Below, in pieces: positions 1 through 7,751 of a DNA stretch of 31,863 nt. Position numbers and translations under genes: made by a program. The DNA is from Flavobacteriales bacterium UBA6165 (GTDB lineage Bacteria > Bacteroidota > Bacteroidia > Flavobacteriales_D > Crocinitomicaceae): NCBI GenBank assembly GCA_002422285.1, contig DIUF01000116.1, forward strand, positions 7,267-39,129, in the 5' to 3' direction. The notes beneath the pieces were generated by a model. It was not told the DNA's origin. It did not search any database and saw only the letters and a program-made list of their open reading frames with translations. How positions within the stretch are numbered: the stretch's first letter is position 1; every line of letters starts with the position of its first letter.

Positions 1-573
1 GAAGGTGTTGATGGTTTGATTCACATTTCTGACCTTTCTTGGCAGAAGAAAATCAAGCACCCATCTGAATTCTGTAAAGTAGGTGAAGAAATGGAAGTTG
101 TTGTGTTGGAAATCAACAAAGATGACCGCAGAATTTCTTTGGGCCACAAGCAGTTGGAAGAGAATCCATGGGAAGTATTTGAAACTATCTTCGGAGAAGG
201 TTCAGTACACCAAGGCACAATCATCGATATGAAAGACAAGTCGGCTATCGTTTCATTGCCTTATGGCGTTGAAGGTGTATGTCCTGCTAAGCATTTGAAA
301 AAAGCTGAAGGTGGAAATGCGAAAGTAGAAGACCAATTGGATTTCAAAGTGATTGAATTCAACAAGGATGCTAAGAAAATCGTTGTTTCTCACCTTGCAA
401 CTTACGAAGAAGTAGCAGACGAAAAGCCAGCTTCTAAGAAAAAAGGTACTGAAGGCGGTGGCGGTGGAACTGCTCAGGCAGTGAAAGCTATCAACCAAAA
501 TACAGAGAAATCTACTTTGGGCGACCTTGATGTTCTTGCAAAAATGAAAGCTGAAATGGAAAAAGGAGAATAA
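1..573 (+). CDS. rpsA: 30S ribosomal protein S1, C-terminal part (5' end outside window)
   Basis: The frame is open from base 1, so the gene starts upstream of the window. The visible 190 residues hold the end of one S1 (OB-fold) RNA-binding repeat (VDGLIHISDLSW, then RRISLGHKQL) and one more full repeat (GTIIDMKDKSAIVSL ... GVCPAKHL ... KKIVVSH). The order of repeats and the motif RRISLGHKQ are typical of ribosomal S1, which holds mRNA on the 30S subunit. The tail has a Lys-rich stretch, a run of five glycines and the ending LGDLDVLAKMKAEMEKGE, a C-terminal pattern common in Bacteroidota S1. A strong terminator follows 25 bases after the stop. The identification is secure; only the N-terminal repeats cannot be seen. 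Confidence 0.95.
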   Translation, partial: EGVDGLIHISDLSWQKKIKHPSEFCKVGEEMEVVVLEINKDDRRISLGHKQLEENPWEVFETIFGEGSVHQGTIIDMKDKSAIVSLPYGVEGVCPAKHLKKAEGGNAKVEDQLDFKVIEFNKDAKKIVVSHLATYEEVADEKPASKKKGTEGGGGGTAQAVKAINQNTEKSTLGDLDVLAKMKAEMEKGE

Positions 574-597
574 ACTTCTTCCATGATATACTGAGAA

Positions 598-628
598 TCC
601 CTTCGCTCATTGAGCGAGGGGATTTTTT
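598..628 (+). terminator. Rho-independent terminator of rpsA
   Basis: An 11-bp stem, CCCTTCGCTCA paired with TGAGCGAGGGG with one G-T wobble and a one- to two-base apical turn, is followed directly by a T-run. It lies just after the rpsA stop and separates rpsA from the next gene. Confidence 0.85.
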
Positions 629-709
629 ATTCCTTTAGGTTTTATCTTTTTCCCAATTAGCATTACAAGTATTCAAGTCAAAATCTTCCATGAAACAGTA
701 TAAAAGTCG

Positions 710-717
710 TATATTTG
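710..717 (+). promoter_or_regulatory. Bacteroidota -7 box for the T9SS cargo gene
   Basis: TATATTTG matches the TAnnTTTG -7 consensus of Bacteroidota exactly and lies 22 bases before the ATG at 740. No clear TTG -33 element is visible at 17-23 bases upstream, so this is a good but incomplete promoter. Confidence 0.5.
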
Positions 718-739
718 GAGATTGTAAAACCCTGTTAAA

Positions 740-2602
740 ATGAAAAAAAACCAAATCCTGACGGCTGTTTTTGCCGTTATCTCAATCGGCGTCATTGCCC
801 AATCCAATGAGGGCGGTGAAAATATCGCTGAAGTAGAATACCAACAAAACATCAAATTTAGTGTCACTCCACCTTTGCGAGAAATAGCCCCACAATTTGC
901 CCACATCACCGAAGAGGAGATGTGGTCGAAGCATGCTGATACCTTGGGACCATTGAGAAGACCACGTCCTGAAGTTGTGAACGCCAACGCCTTGCCTTAT
1001 GGACAAGATCCTGTTGCACAAACACAAATGGGCTCGGGTACCATGCGTGCTCCATTGACTAACTTCAATGGCCAAGGGGGGGCTTTTCCGCCCGACCCAA
1101 CCGGTGCTGCCGGATTAGACCACTATGTGCAAGCTGTAAATGTAAGTTACAGAATTTACAACAAAGACGGTTCCACCTCTGGACTTCCGCCTTCCTTGCC
1201 ATTGAGTTCCTTGTGGCCTACAAATACAGGCGATGGCGACCCAATCGTAATGTATGACAAGCATGCAGATCGTTGGGTAATTACGCAGTTTCAAGTTTCA
1301 GGTAACAAAATTTTATTTGCCGTTTCTCAAACGCCCGACCCAACAGGTTCTTATTATACCTATGAATATTCCATGACTTCTTTCCCGGATTATCCGAAGT
1401 ATTCCGTTTGGTCTGATGGGTATTATATGACCTCTAATTCATCATCTCAAAGCGCGGTTGTATTTGATCGTCAAAAGATGCTTGTGGGAGACCCAACAGC
1501 GGGAAGCATCCGTTTGAATTTTCCTCCAGGCGTTTCTTTTCAATTTAAAAGTGTTTTACCTGCTGATGCCGACGGTGTTTTGCCTCCTTATGGCACTCCA
1601 AATTATATGTTCCACATACAAGATGACTCTTGGAATGGCGTGTCTTTTGATCACATTAAAGTATTTAAATTTCAAGCCAATTGGGATAATCCAGGTAGCT
1701 CAAGTGTTACGATCTCACAATCGATACCTACAGCGCCCTTTAATGCAAATTTCACCCAATCATGGAACGATATACCACAACCAGGTACTACACAGCGCTT
1801 AGATGCAATTGCAACAGTTTTGAACTATCGTGCGCAGTACATGAGATGGACTGGATACAACACAATTATGTTGTGCCATGTTGTTGATGTGAATAATGCT
1901 TCAGGCATTTCCAATAAAAGAGCGGGTATTCGTTGGTATGAGCTGCGCCAATATGGCGATGACTCAGATTGGGAGATATACCAACAAGGTACTTACGCAC
2001 CAGGCAATGAACATCGTTGGATGGCGAGTATTGCCATGGATAAATACGGCGATATCGCGATGGCGTATTGTATGTCTAGCTCTACTTTATTCCCATCTAT
2101 TGCCTACACTGGTCGCTACTCTTGGGGCGCATTAGGAACAATGACACAAGCTGAGTTTTTTGCGATAGAAGGTACTGGATCTCAAACTGGTGGGAATCGC
2201 TATGGAGATTATTCGCACATGAGTTTGGACCCAGCGGATCAAAGTATATTTTGGTTTACCGGTCAATACCTTGGAAATAGTGGTCAGCGCAGAACGCGTA
2301 TTTTCTCATTTAGAATGGGCGATTTGGTGGAAGTACAACAGCATCTCATTGATCAGTTGGATTGGCAAATCAAAACTTTAGATGGCGCGTTTGATGTATT
2401 GGTTGTCGGCTTGCCTGAAGGCGAAAACGTGCAGTTGGATTTGTTTGACGCCATGGGTCGTTTGATTGAGACGAATGTGTTTCAAGTGATTGATGGACAA
2501 GTTGGAAAAGTTTTTGATGTCTCCAATTTGCCCGTTGGCACTTACATGATTCGTTTAGGGAATGAGAATTTCCAGGATGTCAAAAAAGTAATTAAAAATT
2601 AA
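740..2602 (+). CDS. Secreted protein with T9SS C-terminal sorting domain (predicted cargo)
   Basis: The 620-residue product starts with a signal peptide (MKKN, hydrophobic stretch, probable cleavage after VIA before Gln21). The central region, about residues 95-530, has motifs such as PPDPTGAAGLDHYVQAVN, DRWVITQF and YGDYSHMSLDP; these suggest a beta-propeller or similar beta-rich extracellular fold, but I do not recognise a catalytic site. The last 75 residues match a type-A T9SS C-terminal domain: LFDAMGRLI, then DVSNLPVGTYMIRL and a short basic end (KKVIKN). Family knowledge says such proteins cross the inner membrane by Sec, pass the outer membrane by T9SS, and are trimmed by PorU, which is encoded in this window. 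A lipoprotein gene follows nine bases downstream, probably in the same operon. The cargo call is firm; the molecular function is unknown. Confidence 0.85.
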   Translation: MKKNQILTAVFAVISIGVIAQSNEGGENIAEVEYQQNIKFSVTPPLREIAPQFAHITEEEMWSKHADTLGPLRRPRPEVVNANALPYGQDPVAQTQMGSGTMRAPLTNFNGQGGAFPPDPTGAAGLDHYVQAVNVSYRIYNKDGSTSGLPPSLPLSSLWPTNTGDGDPIVMYDKHADRWVITQFQVSGNKILFAVSQTPDPTGSYYTYEYSMTSFPDYPKYSVWSDGYYMTSNSSSQSAVVFDRQKMLVGDPTAGSIRLNFPPGVSFQFKSVLPADADGVLPPYGTPNYMFHIQDDSWNGVSFDHIKVFKFQANWDNPGSSSVTISQSIPTAPFNANFTQSWNDIPQPGTTQRLDAIATVLNYRAQYMRWTGYNTIMLCHVVDVNNASGISNKRAGIRWYELRQYGDDSDWEIYQQGTYAPGNEHRWMASIAMDKYGDIAMAYCMSSSTLFPSIAYTGRYSWGALGTMTQAEFFAIEGTGSQTGGNRYGDYSHMSLDPADQSIFWFTGQYLGNSGQRRTRIFSFRMGDLVEVQQHLIDQLDWQIKTLDGAFDVLVVGLPEGENVQLDLFDAMGRLIETNVFQVIDGQVGKVFDVSNLPVGTYMIRLGNENFQDVKKVIKN

Positions 2603-2611
2603 AAGATTGTT

Positions 2612-2941
2612 ATGAAGAGTTGGATGTATTTGATGTTGTCAATCGTAGTGATGGCTGCATCGTCTTGTGGAAATTCAAAGAATAGCAATGCAAATCAAGC
2701 TGCTGAAATGATGATGGATGGTGAAGTGAGAATTTCCAATGTCGATGGTGAATGTGCTTTGTGGATTATGACAACCAAAACCTCGTCTTTTGCTGGTTTC
2801 TATCCTGTAAATCTAGATGATCAGTTTAAAGTCAATGGTTTGAAAATTGCTTTTAACTACACAGATAGCCGAGCTCCTCTTCCTGAAAATTGTGAAAATC
2901 TGAAAGCGATTGTAATCAGCGAAGTGCGTATTCTCAAATAA
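2612..2941 (+). CDS. Small hypothetical lipoprotein
   Basis: The 109-residue product has a lipoprotein signal peptide: a hydrophobic stretch followed by the lipobox AASSC, which makes Cys19 the likely lipidated residue. An Asn/Ser-rich linker follows, then a compact domain of about 75 residues with GECALWIM, FYPVNLDD and the ending VISEVRILK. I do not recognise the domain. The gene starts nine bases after the cargo gene and is followed by a strong terminator, so the two are very likely cotranscribed. It may be a periplasmic-side or surface partner of the cargo protein, but that is inference from position only. Confidence 0.75.
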   Translation: MKSWMYLMLSIVVMAASSCGNSKNSNANQAAEMMMDGEVRISNVDGECALWIMTTKTSSFAGFYPVNLDDQFKVNGLKIAFNYTDSRAPLPENCENLKAIVISEVRILK

Positions 2942-2965
2942 CAATACGACAAATTAAAAGTACTG

Positions 2966-3009
2966 GAATATGAGCATTACTAACCAAGTAGTGTTCATAT
3001 TCTTTTTTT
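2966..3009 (+). terminator. Rho-independent terminator after the cargo/lipoprotein pair
   Basis: A long stem pairs GAATATGAGCATTACT with AGTAGTGTTCATATTC (two G-T wobbles) around a five-base loop, followed by seven T. It ends the operon that starts near 710. Confidence 0.9.
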
Positions 3010-3015
3010 AAGACC

Positions 3016-3046
3016 TTTGATTCCATGGGCTATCTCCCTACATTTG
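3016..3046 (+). promoter_or_regulatory. Complete Bacteroidota promoter for the OmpA-type lipoprotein
   Basis: A TTTG (-33 element) at 3016-3019 is followed after 19 bases by TACATTTG at 3039-3046, a perfect TAnnTTTG -7 box. Spacing fits the family rule of about 17-23 bases. It lies right after the terminator and 36 bases before the ATG at 3083, and it excludes the longer start at 3017, which would fall upstream of transcription. Confidence 0.65.
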
Positions 3047-3082
3047 CTTGATAAATTATTCACCATTCAAAATCGTAACAAT

Positions 3083-4105
3083 ATGCAACGTATTTGGCTT
3101 TTAACATTAATACTTTCAGCATCCTTAGCGGTTGTGTCTTGTAAACCAGTTTACAAATGCGGTGATCCAAAGCCAGAGCGTTTTTCTGCTGGTAATAGAT
3201 TGAATGATGTTGTGAAAGAGCGCGATGTGCTCTGCGATCAATTGAGAACACAAGAATCAGAAAATATCCGTTTGACGCAAAGGGTAGAGGATTTGAGTAG
3301 GGAATTAACCGTATTGCGAGGTACCAACAGCATTTTAGAAAATGAGGTAGCCTCATTGCAACGCGAAAATCAACGTTTGAAAGAGGAGTATGACCTCATG
3401 AAAAAGGAAATGGTTGATTTACAATCCAAATTTTCCCGTCTTTACACAGACAAAGGTCTTGATGCTCAAATGTACAACGAACGCTTGCGGGAAAAAGAAG
3501 CGGCTCTTGAGGCTAAAGAGCAGCAATTGGCCAAAAATGAAGCCCTGTTGCGTCAGCGCGAAAAAGAATTACAGGAACGTGAGTTGGCTATTATTGATTT
3601 GCAGCGTCGTTTGGATAGACAAGATTCAATTACCAGGTCTATTAATGACGCTTTGCGAAATGCCCTTGTTGGTTTTCAATCAGACGAAATAAGTATTGAA
3701 ATGCGTGATGGCAAGGTGTATCTTTCTCTTTCAAATAAACTACTTTTCAAATCAGGAAGTGTTGATATTGAGGCTAAAGGAAGAGATGCCATTCGAATTC
3801 TTGGTGAAGTTTTGATGAAAAATCCTGATATCGATGTGATGGTTGAAGGACACACTGATAATGTGCCAATTAAAACCGCGCTTTACAAAGACAACTGGGA
3901 TTTGTCTGCTGCGCGGGCCATCACCATAGTGCGTATGCTTACTAGCAATTATGGTGTAAATCCAACCCGTTTAACTGCTGCAGGTAGAGGTGAATTTATG
4001 CCTCGTGCTTCCAATAATACTCCTGAAGGTAGGGCATTAAATAGAAGAACAGAAATCATATTGACTCCGAACTTGGAGAAAATCATGAAAATTATTGGCG
4101 AATAA
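3083..4105 (+). CDS. OmpA-family lipoprotein with long coiled coil
   Basis: From ATG 3083 the product has 340 residues. Residues 1-20 form a lipoprotein signal ending in the lipobox AVVSC (Cys20). Residues about 40-190 are an almost continuous coiled coil rich in Glu, Lys, Arg and Leu with heptad-like spacing. Residues about 205-340 form an OmpA C-terminal peptidoglycan-binding domain, with the motifs VEGHTDN (257-259 region), NWDLSAARA, AAGRGEFMP and NRRTEI (320-325); the Asp and Arg that contact diaminopimelate in this family are present. The protein should link the outer membrane to the cell wall. A longer reading from 3017 is rejected because the promoter sits at 3016-3046 and because the extra 22 residues would bury the signal peptide. 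The gene stands alone between two terminators. Confidence 0.88.
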   Translation: MQRIWLLTLILSASLAVVSCKPVYKCGDPKPERFSAGNRLNDVVKERDVLCDQLRTQESENIRLTQRVEDLSRELTVLRGTNSILENEVASLQRENQRLKEEYDLMKKEMVDLQSKFSRLYTDKGLDAQMYNERLREKEAALEAKEQQLAKNEALLRQREKELQERELAIIDLQRRLDRQDSITRSINDALRNALVGFQSDEISIEMRDGKVYLSLSNKLLFKSGSVDIEAKGRDAIRILGEVLMKNPDIDVMVEGHTDNVPIKTALYKDNWDLSAARAITIVRMLTSNYGVNPTRLTAAGRGEFMPRASNNTPEGRALNRRTEIILTPNLEKIMKIIGE

Positions 4106-4124
4106 AACCAATATAACCCAAATG

Positions 4125-4153
4125 AAAAAGCCCGCGTTTTCGTGGGCTTTTTT
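4125..4153. terminator. Bidirectional terminator between the OmpA lipoprotein gene and rnr
   Basis: AAAAAGCCCGCG and CGTGGGCTTTTTT pair around a TTTT loop (one G-T wobble). The stem is flanked by an A-run on one side and a T-run on the other, so it can stop transcription from both converging genes. Confidence 0.85.
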
Positions 4154-4170
4154 CATTAACAGAACTTACG

Positions 4171-6330
4171 TTATTCTACCAATATCAAGTCAATGGTTCG
4201 TTTTCTTAAATCGACATCTTTTATTTTTACTCTTACTGGACTGCCCATGGTAAAAGTCTTGCCAGATTTTGATCCGATGATGTGGTAATTTTTTTGATCG
4301 AAATGGTAGCGGTCAGATTGAATATCGTCTAGAGTAACCATGCCTTCACAGCGATTTTCAGTCATCTCCACAAACATGCCGAAGTCTGTGATGCCCTGCA
4401 CAATACCATCGAAAGTTTCACCAACGGTATCTTTTAAATAGAGCACTTGGAAATACTTCGTTGAATCGCGTTCGGCATCCACTGCTTTTCTTTCCATTCG
4501 AGATGCCTGTTTGCAAATTGCGGTCAATTCTGCCTGAGAATATGGCGGTCGTTCGCCAAGCAATTTGGCTTGCAACAAGCGATGAATAACCAAATCGGCA
4601 TAACGTCTGATAGGTGAAGTAAAGTGTGTATAGTAATCGAAGGCCAAACCATAATGTCCAATGTTTTCGGTGTCGTATGCGGCCCGTGCCATTGTGCGTA
4701 TTGCCATGTTTTGGATGATGCCATATTCGTTTTTGTAGCGAATGTCCGCAAGTAGTTTATTGATGCTTAGAGCCAATTGATCCTCTCTATAACTTGGCAG
4801 TTCATATCCGAATTTATCAATGAAGAGTTTGAATAATTCGATTTTTGACTGGTCAGGTGTGTCATGAACCCGATAAACAGAGATTGGTTTTTCCTGCTTT
4901 GATTCCGTTTTACTCAAATACATCGAAACATGCTTGTTGGCTAAAAGCATAAATTCTTCAATAAGCTTGTGTGCGTCTTTGGATACCTTTACCACCAATT
5001 GTTCAGGTTGACCAAATTCATCTAATTTGAATCTAACTTCTTCAGATTCAATATTCATGGCGCCATTTTTCAAGCGCTCTTTGCGATACACTTTGGCTAT
5101 ACGATCCAAGTCGAGAATTACATCTTTCAATTCTTCTGATTTGCCCTCAATCACCTCTTGTGCTTCCTCATAAGTGAACCTACGGTTAGAGTGAATTACG
5201 GTCCTTCCAAACCACTGACTTGTAATTTTGTCTTTGGCGTCGAATTCAAAAACTGCTGAAAAAGCCAATTTATCTTCGTTTGGTCGCAATGAACATGCAA
5301 AATTGGACAATTGTTCTGGCAACATGGGCACAACGCGATCCACCAAATACACGGAGTTTGAACGCTTTTGGGCTTCAACATCCATTGGACTTCCGGTTTG
5401 CACATAGTGGCTCACATCAGCAATATGAATTCCAATTTCTTTATTGCCGTTTTCCAAGAAGCGATAAGACAAAGCATCATCGAAATCACGGGCATCCAAT
5501 GGGTCAATGGTGAAAGTTAAGATATCCCGAAAATCCTTTCGACCTGCCGTCATCTCTTCTGTGATTTCAGCTGAAACAAACTCAGCTTGGGCAATAACTT
5601 CTTGTGGGAATTTGGGGTTGATTCCATTTTCAACTAAAATACTTACCATTTCGGCATCATTCGTGCCAGGCATTCCAAGAATTTCAACAACTTCTCCGTT
5701 GGGACTCTCTGCTCCACGTGGCCAATCCAAGACCTTCACCATTACTTTTTCACCATTTCTGGCATTCCCAATCTTGTCTTTCGGAATGTAAATATCCACA
5801 TGAAGACGCATATTATCTGGACGCAGAAATGCGAATCGGTCACTTATCGACAATTGTCCGACCACAAATTCACGCTCTCTGGCGATAATTTCCATTACTT
5901 TTCCTTCTACTCTGCGTCCACTAGAATCGATTATTTTGACTTTCACACGGTCACCGTGAATGGCGTATTGTGTATTTCTTGGATTGATGTAGATATCCTC
6001 ATCTTGATTTTCGACTATTAAATATGCCGCCCCTCTAGGTGTAAACTCAAGAACACCTTCTATGGTATTGGAACTACCATTGTATTTATACTTTCCGCGA
6101 TTTACCTCTTTGAGTGTACCTGTTTTCGCCAGATTTTCAAGTATGTTGTAGATCTGTTTTTTGGTTTGTTGGTCTTCAACAGATAATATTTTGCTGATTA
6201 TTTTGTAGTCCAAGACCAACTCTGGGTTGCTCTCGAAATAACGCAGAACACCTTCTTTGATAGAGGATTTTTCTTTCGATGCCGCAGTTTGATGTTTTTT
6301 ACTTGGACCTTTACGATGCTTCTTTGACAT
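4171..6330 (-). CDS. rnr: Ribonuclease R
   Basis: The 719-residue product is a processive 3'-to-5' exoribonuclease of the RNase II/RNB family that degrades structured RNA. Visible parts: a basic N-terminus (KKHRKGPSKKHQ), a helix-turn-helix-like region at about 25-85, cold-shock/OB domains at about 88-240, and the RNB catalytic domain from about 268. The metal site is complete: the motif IDPLDARDFDD supplies Asp276, Asp282, Asp284 and Asp285. A C-terminal S1 domain follows at about 630-715 (FDGIVQGITDFGMFVEM). Length and order fit RNase R. The ATG at 6330 is supported by a perfect -7 box 18 bases upstream. It converges with the OmpA lipoprotein gene and shares its terminator. Confidence 0.95.
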   Translation of the reverse strand: MSKKHRKGPSKKHQTAASKEKSSIKEGVLRYFESNPELVLDYKIISKILSVEDQQTKKQIYNILENLAKTGTLKEVNRGKYKYNGSSNTIEGVLEFTPRGAAYLIVENQDEDIYINPRNTQYAIHGDRVKVKIIDSSGRRVEGKVMEIIAREREFVVGQLSISDRFAFLRPDNMRLHVDIYIPKDKIGNARNGEKVMVKVLDWPRGAESPNGEVVEILGMPGTNDAEMVSILVENGINPKFPQEVIAQAEFVSAEITEEMTAGRKDFRDILTFTIDPLDARDFDDALSYRFLENGNKEIGIHIADVSHYVQTGSPMDVEAQKRSNSVYLVDRVVPMLPEQLSNFACSLRPNEDKLAFSAVFEFDAKDKITSQWFGRTVIHSNRRFTYEEAQEVIEGKSEELKDVILDLDRIAKVYRKERLKNGAMNIESEEVRFKLDEFGQPEQLVVKVSKDAHKLIEEFMLLANKHVSMYLSKTESKQEKPISVYRVHDTPDQSKIELFKLFIDKFGYELPSYREDQLALSINKLLADIRYKNEYGIIQNMAIRTMARAAYDTENIGHYGLAFDYYTHFTSPIRRYADLVIHRLLQAKLLGERPPYSQAELTAICKQASRMERKAVDAERDSTKYFQVLYLKDTVGETFDGIVQGITDFGMFVEMTENRCEGMVTLDDIQSDRYHFDQKNYHIIGSKSGKTFTMGSPVRVKIKDVDLRKRTIDLILVE

Positions 6331-6348
6331 GTAATATATTTAGTTTCA

Positions 6349-6356
6349 CAAAGGTA
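6349..6356 (-). promoter_or_regulatory. -7 box of rnr
   Basis: On the minus strand the sequence is TACCTTTG, an exact TAnnTTTG match 18 bases before the rnr start. I see no convincing -33 element at the preferred spacing. Confidence 0.5.
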
Positions 6357-6408
6357 TAGGAAATTTGAGCGCAGATGCGGACAAGTTTAAAATATGATTT
6401 GTATCACT

Positions 6409-6442
6409 TTTGAAATTTTCGTTTTCGATTGGTATATATTTG
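6409..6442 (+). promoter_or_regulatory. Promoter of the CsgG/FlgO-like gene
   Basis: TTTG at 6409-6412 and TATATTTG at 6435-6442 are separated by 22 bases, within the accepted range for Bacteroidota. The box lies 115 bases before the ATG at 6558, which leaves an unusually long leader for this window. Confidence 0.5.
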
Positions 6443-6483
6443 CCAAAAAGCGAGTCATGGTCATCTAAAATAGTGGCATGAAA

Positions 6484-6520
6484 TTTGTTAAAATCCACAC
6501 AATAAATTGGGTTTAACAAA
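6484..6520 (+). repeat. Inverted repeat in the 5' leader of the CsgG/FlgO-like gene
   Basis: TTTGTTAAA (6484-6492) and TTTAACAAA (6512-6520) are perfect inverted copies with a 19-base loop. In RNA this would be a weak A-U-rich hairpin 37 bases before the start codon; in DNA it could be an operator. Confidence 0.4.
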
Positions 6521-6557
6521 AAAATAACAATCGTTAAGCTTATTAAAATTGAGAATT

Positions 6558-7688
6558 ATGAAAACGAAAATGAATTTTTTATTGTTTGTTGGTAGTTTTT
6601 TATTGATGAATTTATCCAACCTTTTCTCCCAAGGGGACTTTAAGTCTACTTGTGCAGTATTAAATGTTGAAGCAACCAGAAGCATTCGCGCGAAAATGCC
6701 TGGTTTAGACAACGTATCTGCGGGTACTATGGTACGCCGCGAACTTGAAAAATTATCGCTTTATGAGGTAGCCTATCGTCAGGATATGGAACGTGTTGTG
6801 TCGAATGCAAAATTGGAAGAGTGTTTCGATTTGGCATGCTTGATTGAAACTGGAGAGGCTTTAAGTGTGAATCGCGTGGTGAGTGGTGCCATTGAGTATG
6901 TGGAAGGCTCAATATTAATTTCTATTCGCGAGGTAGATGTTGCTTCAAAACGAGTGAGCAATTCTATTTCTCGTGAATATAGATTTCTGCCCGAACAATT
7001 GAGATTGATGGTTGAAATTACATTGAGACAAATGTATAATCTGCCTATTGATGAGGTTGCGAATAGCAGATTGACACAACAATTTACGCGTGATGATGTT
7101 ATTAATAACCCTGGAATAAATCGCTTGAATTTATCCGGGTTTCGCGTGGGGATAGTTAGTCTTTTAGGAGAGAATAGAAGTATCATGAAGGCACCTCGTT
7201 CACAGGGTGGATTCGACTCTCCTGCTGTCTTATTTCAGTTTGGATATCAATTTGAAACACAATATTTGAACCAAGGAAGATTACAAGCTTTGTTTGAATT
7301 TGTTCCAATGATTACAGGAATTGAACAAGGTTTATTTATTCCTTCAATGACTGTTATGCACGGTGTTCGTGATAATAAAACGGGGGTTGAATTTGCTTTC
7401 GGACCAAACTTTACACTGGGTCGAGTGGCAAGTGGTTTTATCAACAGCGATGGTGATTGGGTACTTAGATCAGATTGGACGCCTTCGTTCCAAGATGAAC
7501 CATCTCCTGAATTCTTTACCAGAATGGACAGTCGCGGGTATTATACAATCAATGTCGGGGTCGTTTTGGCGGCTGGATTTAGTTTAAAATCGGGTAACTT
7601 GAACGTGCCCATTAATGCTTTTACTGTTATGCATAGAAAGTCATTTAGAGTTGGCTTGTCTGTTGGTATTAATGGTAAGGGAAGATAA
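6558..7688 (+). CDS. Exported protein with CsgG/FlgO-like N-terminal domain
   Basis: From ATG 6558 the product has 376 residues and a signal peptide (hydrophobic stretch ending LFSQ, about residue 25). Residues about 31-165 resemble the CsgG/FlgO/LpoB-type fold seen in many exported bacterial proteins: CAVLNVEA at the first strand, RRELEKLSLYEVAYRQDMERVV, the paired cysteines of CFDLACLIETGEAL, VNRVVSGAIE, then IREVDVASKRV. Residues about 190-376 are richer in aromatic and Gly residues with alternating hydrophobic strands (FRVGIVSLLG, VEFAFGPNF, FRVGLSVGI) and may form a membrane-associated beta domain, which is inference. An in-frame TTG at 6549 gives a slightly longer reading, but ATG fits the signal peptide better. 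It has its own promoter and terminator, so it is monocistronic. The exact role is unknown. Confidence 0.7.
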   Translation: MKTKMNFLLFVGSFLLMNLSNLFSQGDFKSTCAVLNVEATRSIRAKMPGLDNVSAGTMVRRELEKLSLYEVAYRQDMERVVSNAKLEECFDLACLIETGEALSVNRVVSGAIEYVEGSILISIREVDVASKRVSNSISREYRFLPEQLRLMVEITLRQMYNLPIDEVANSRLTQQFTRDDVINNPGINRLNLSGFRVGIVSLLGENRSIMKAPRSQGGFDSPAVLFQFGYQFETQYLNQGRLQALFEFVPMITGIEQGLFIPSMTVMHGVRDNKTGVEFAFGPNFTLGRVASGFINSDGDWVLRSDWTPSFQDEPSPEFFTRMDSRGYYTINVGVVLAAGFSLKSGNLNVPINAFTVMHRKSFRVGLSVGINGKGR

Positions 7689-7706
7689 TTCTTTTTAGAG
7701 ATATTG

Positions 7707-7740
7707 AAATCCGTTGCTCTTTGGGTGACGGATTTTTTTT
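7707..7740 (+). terminator. Rho-independent terminator after the CsgG/FlgO-like gene
   Basis: AAATCCGTTGC pairs with GGTGACGGATTT through an 8-bp core extended by wobble pairs, followed by a run of eight T. It ends only 11 bases before the next start codon. Confidence 0.8.
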
Positions 7741-7751
7741 ATACTTGAATC

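Noticed and set aside
3017..3082. Longer N-terminus of the OmpA lipoprotein
   Set aside because: The promoter at 3016-3046 lies in it and the lipoprotein signal begins at 3083.
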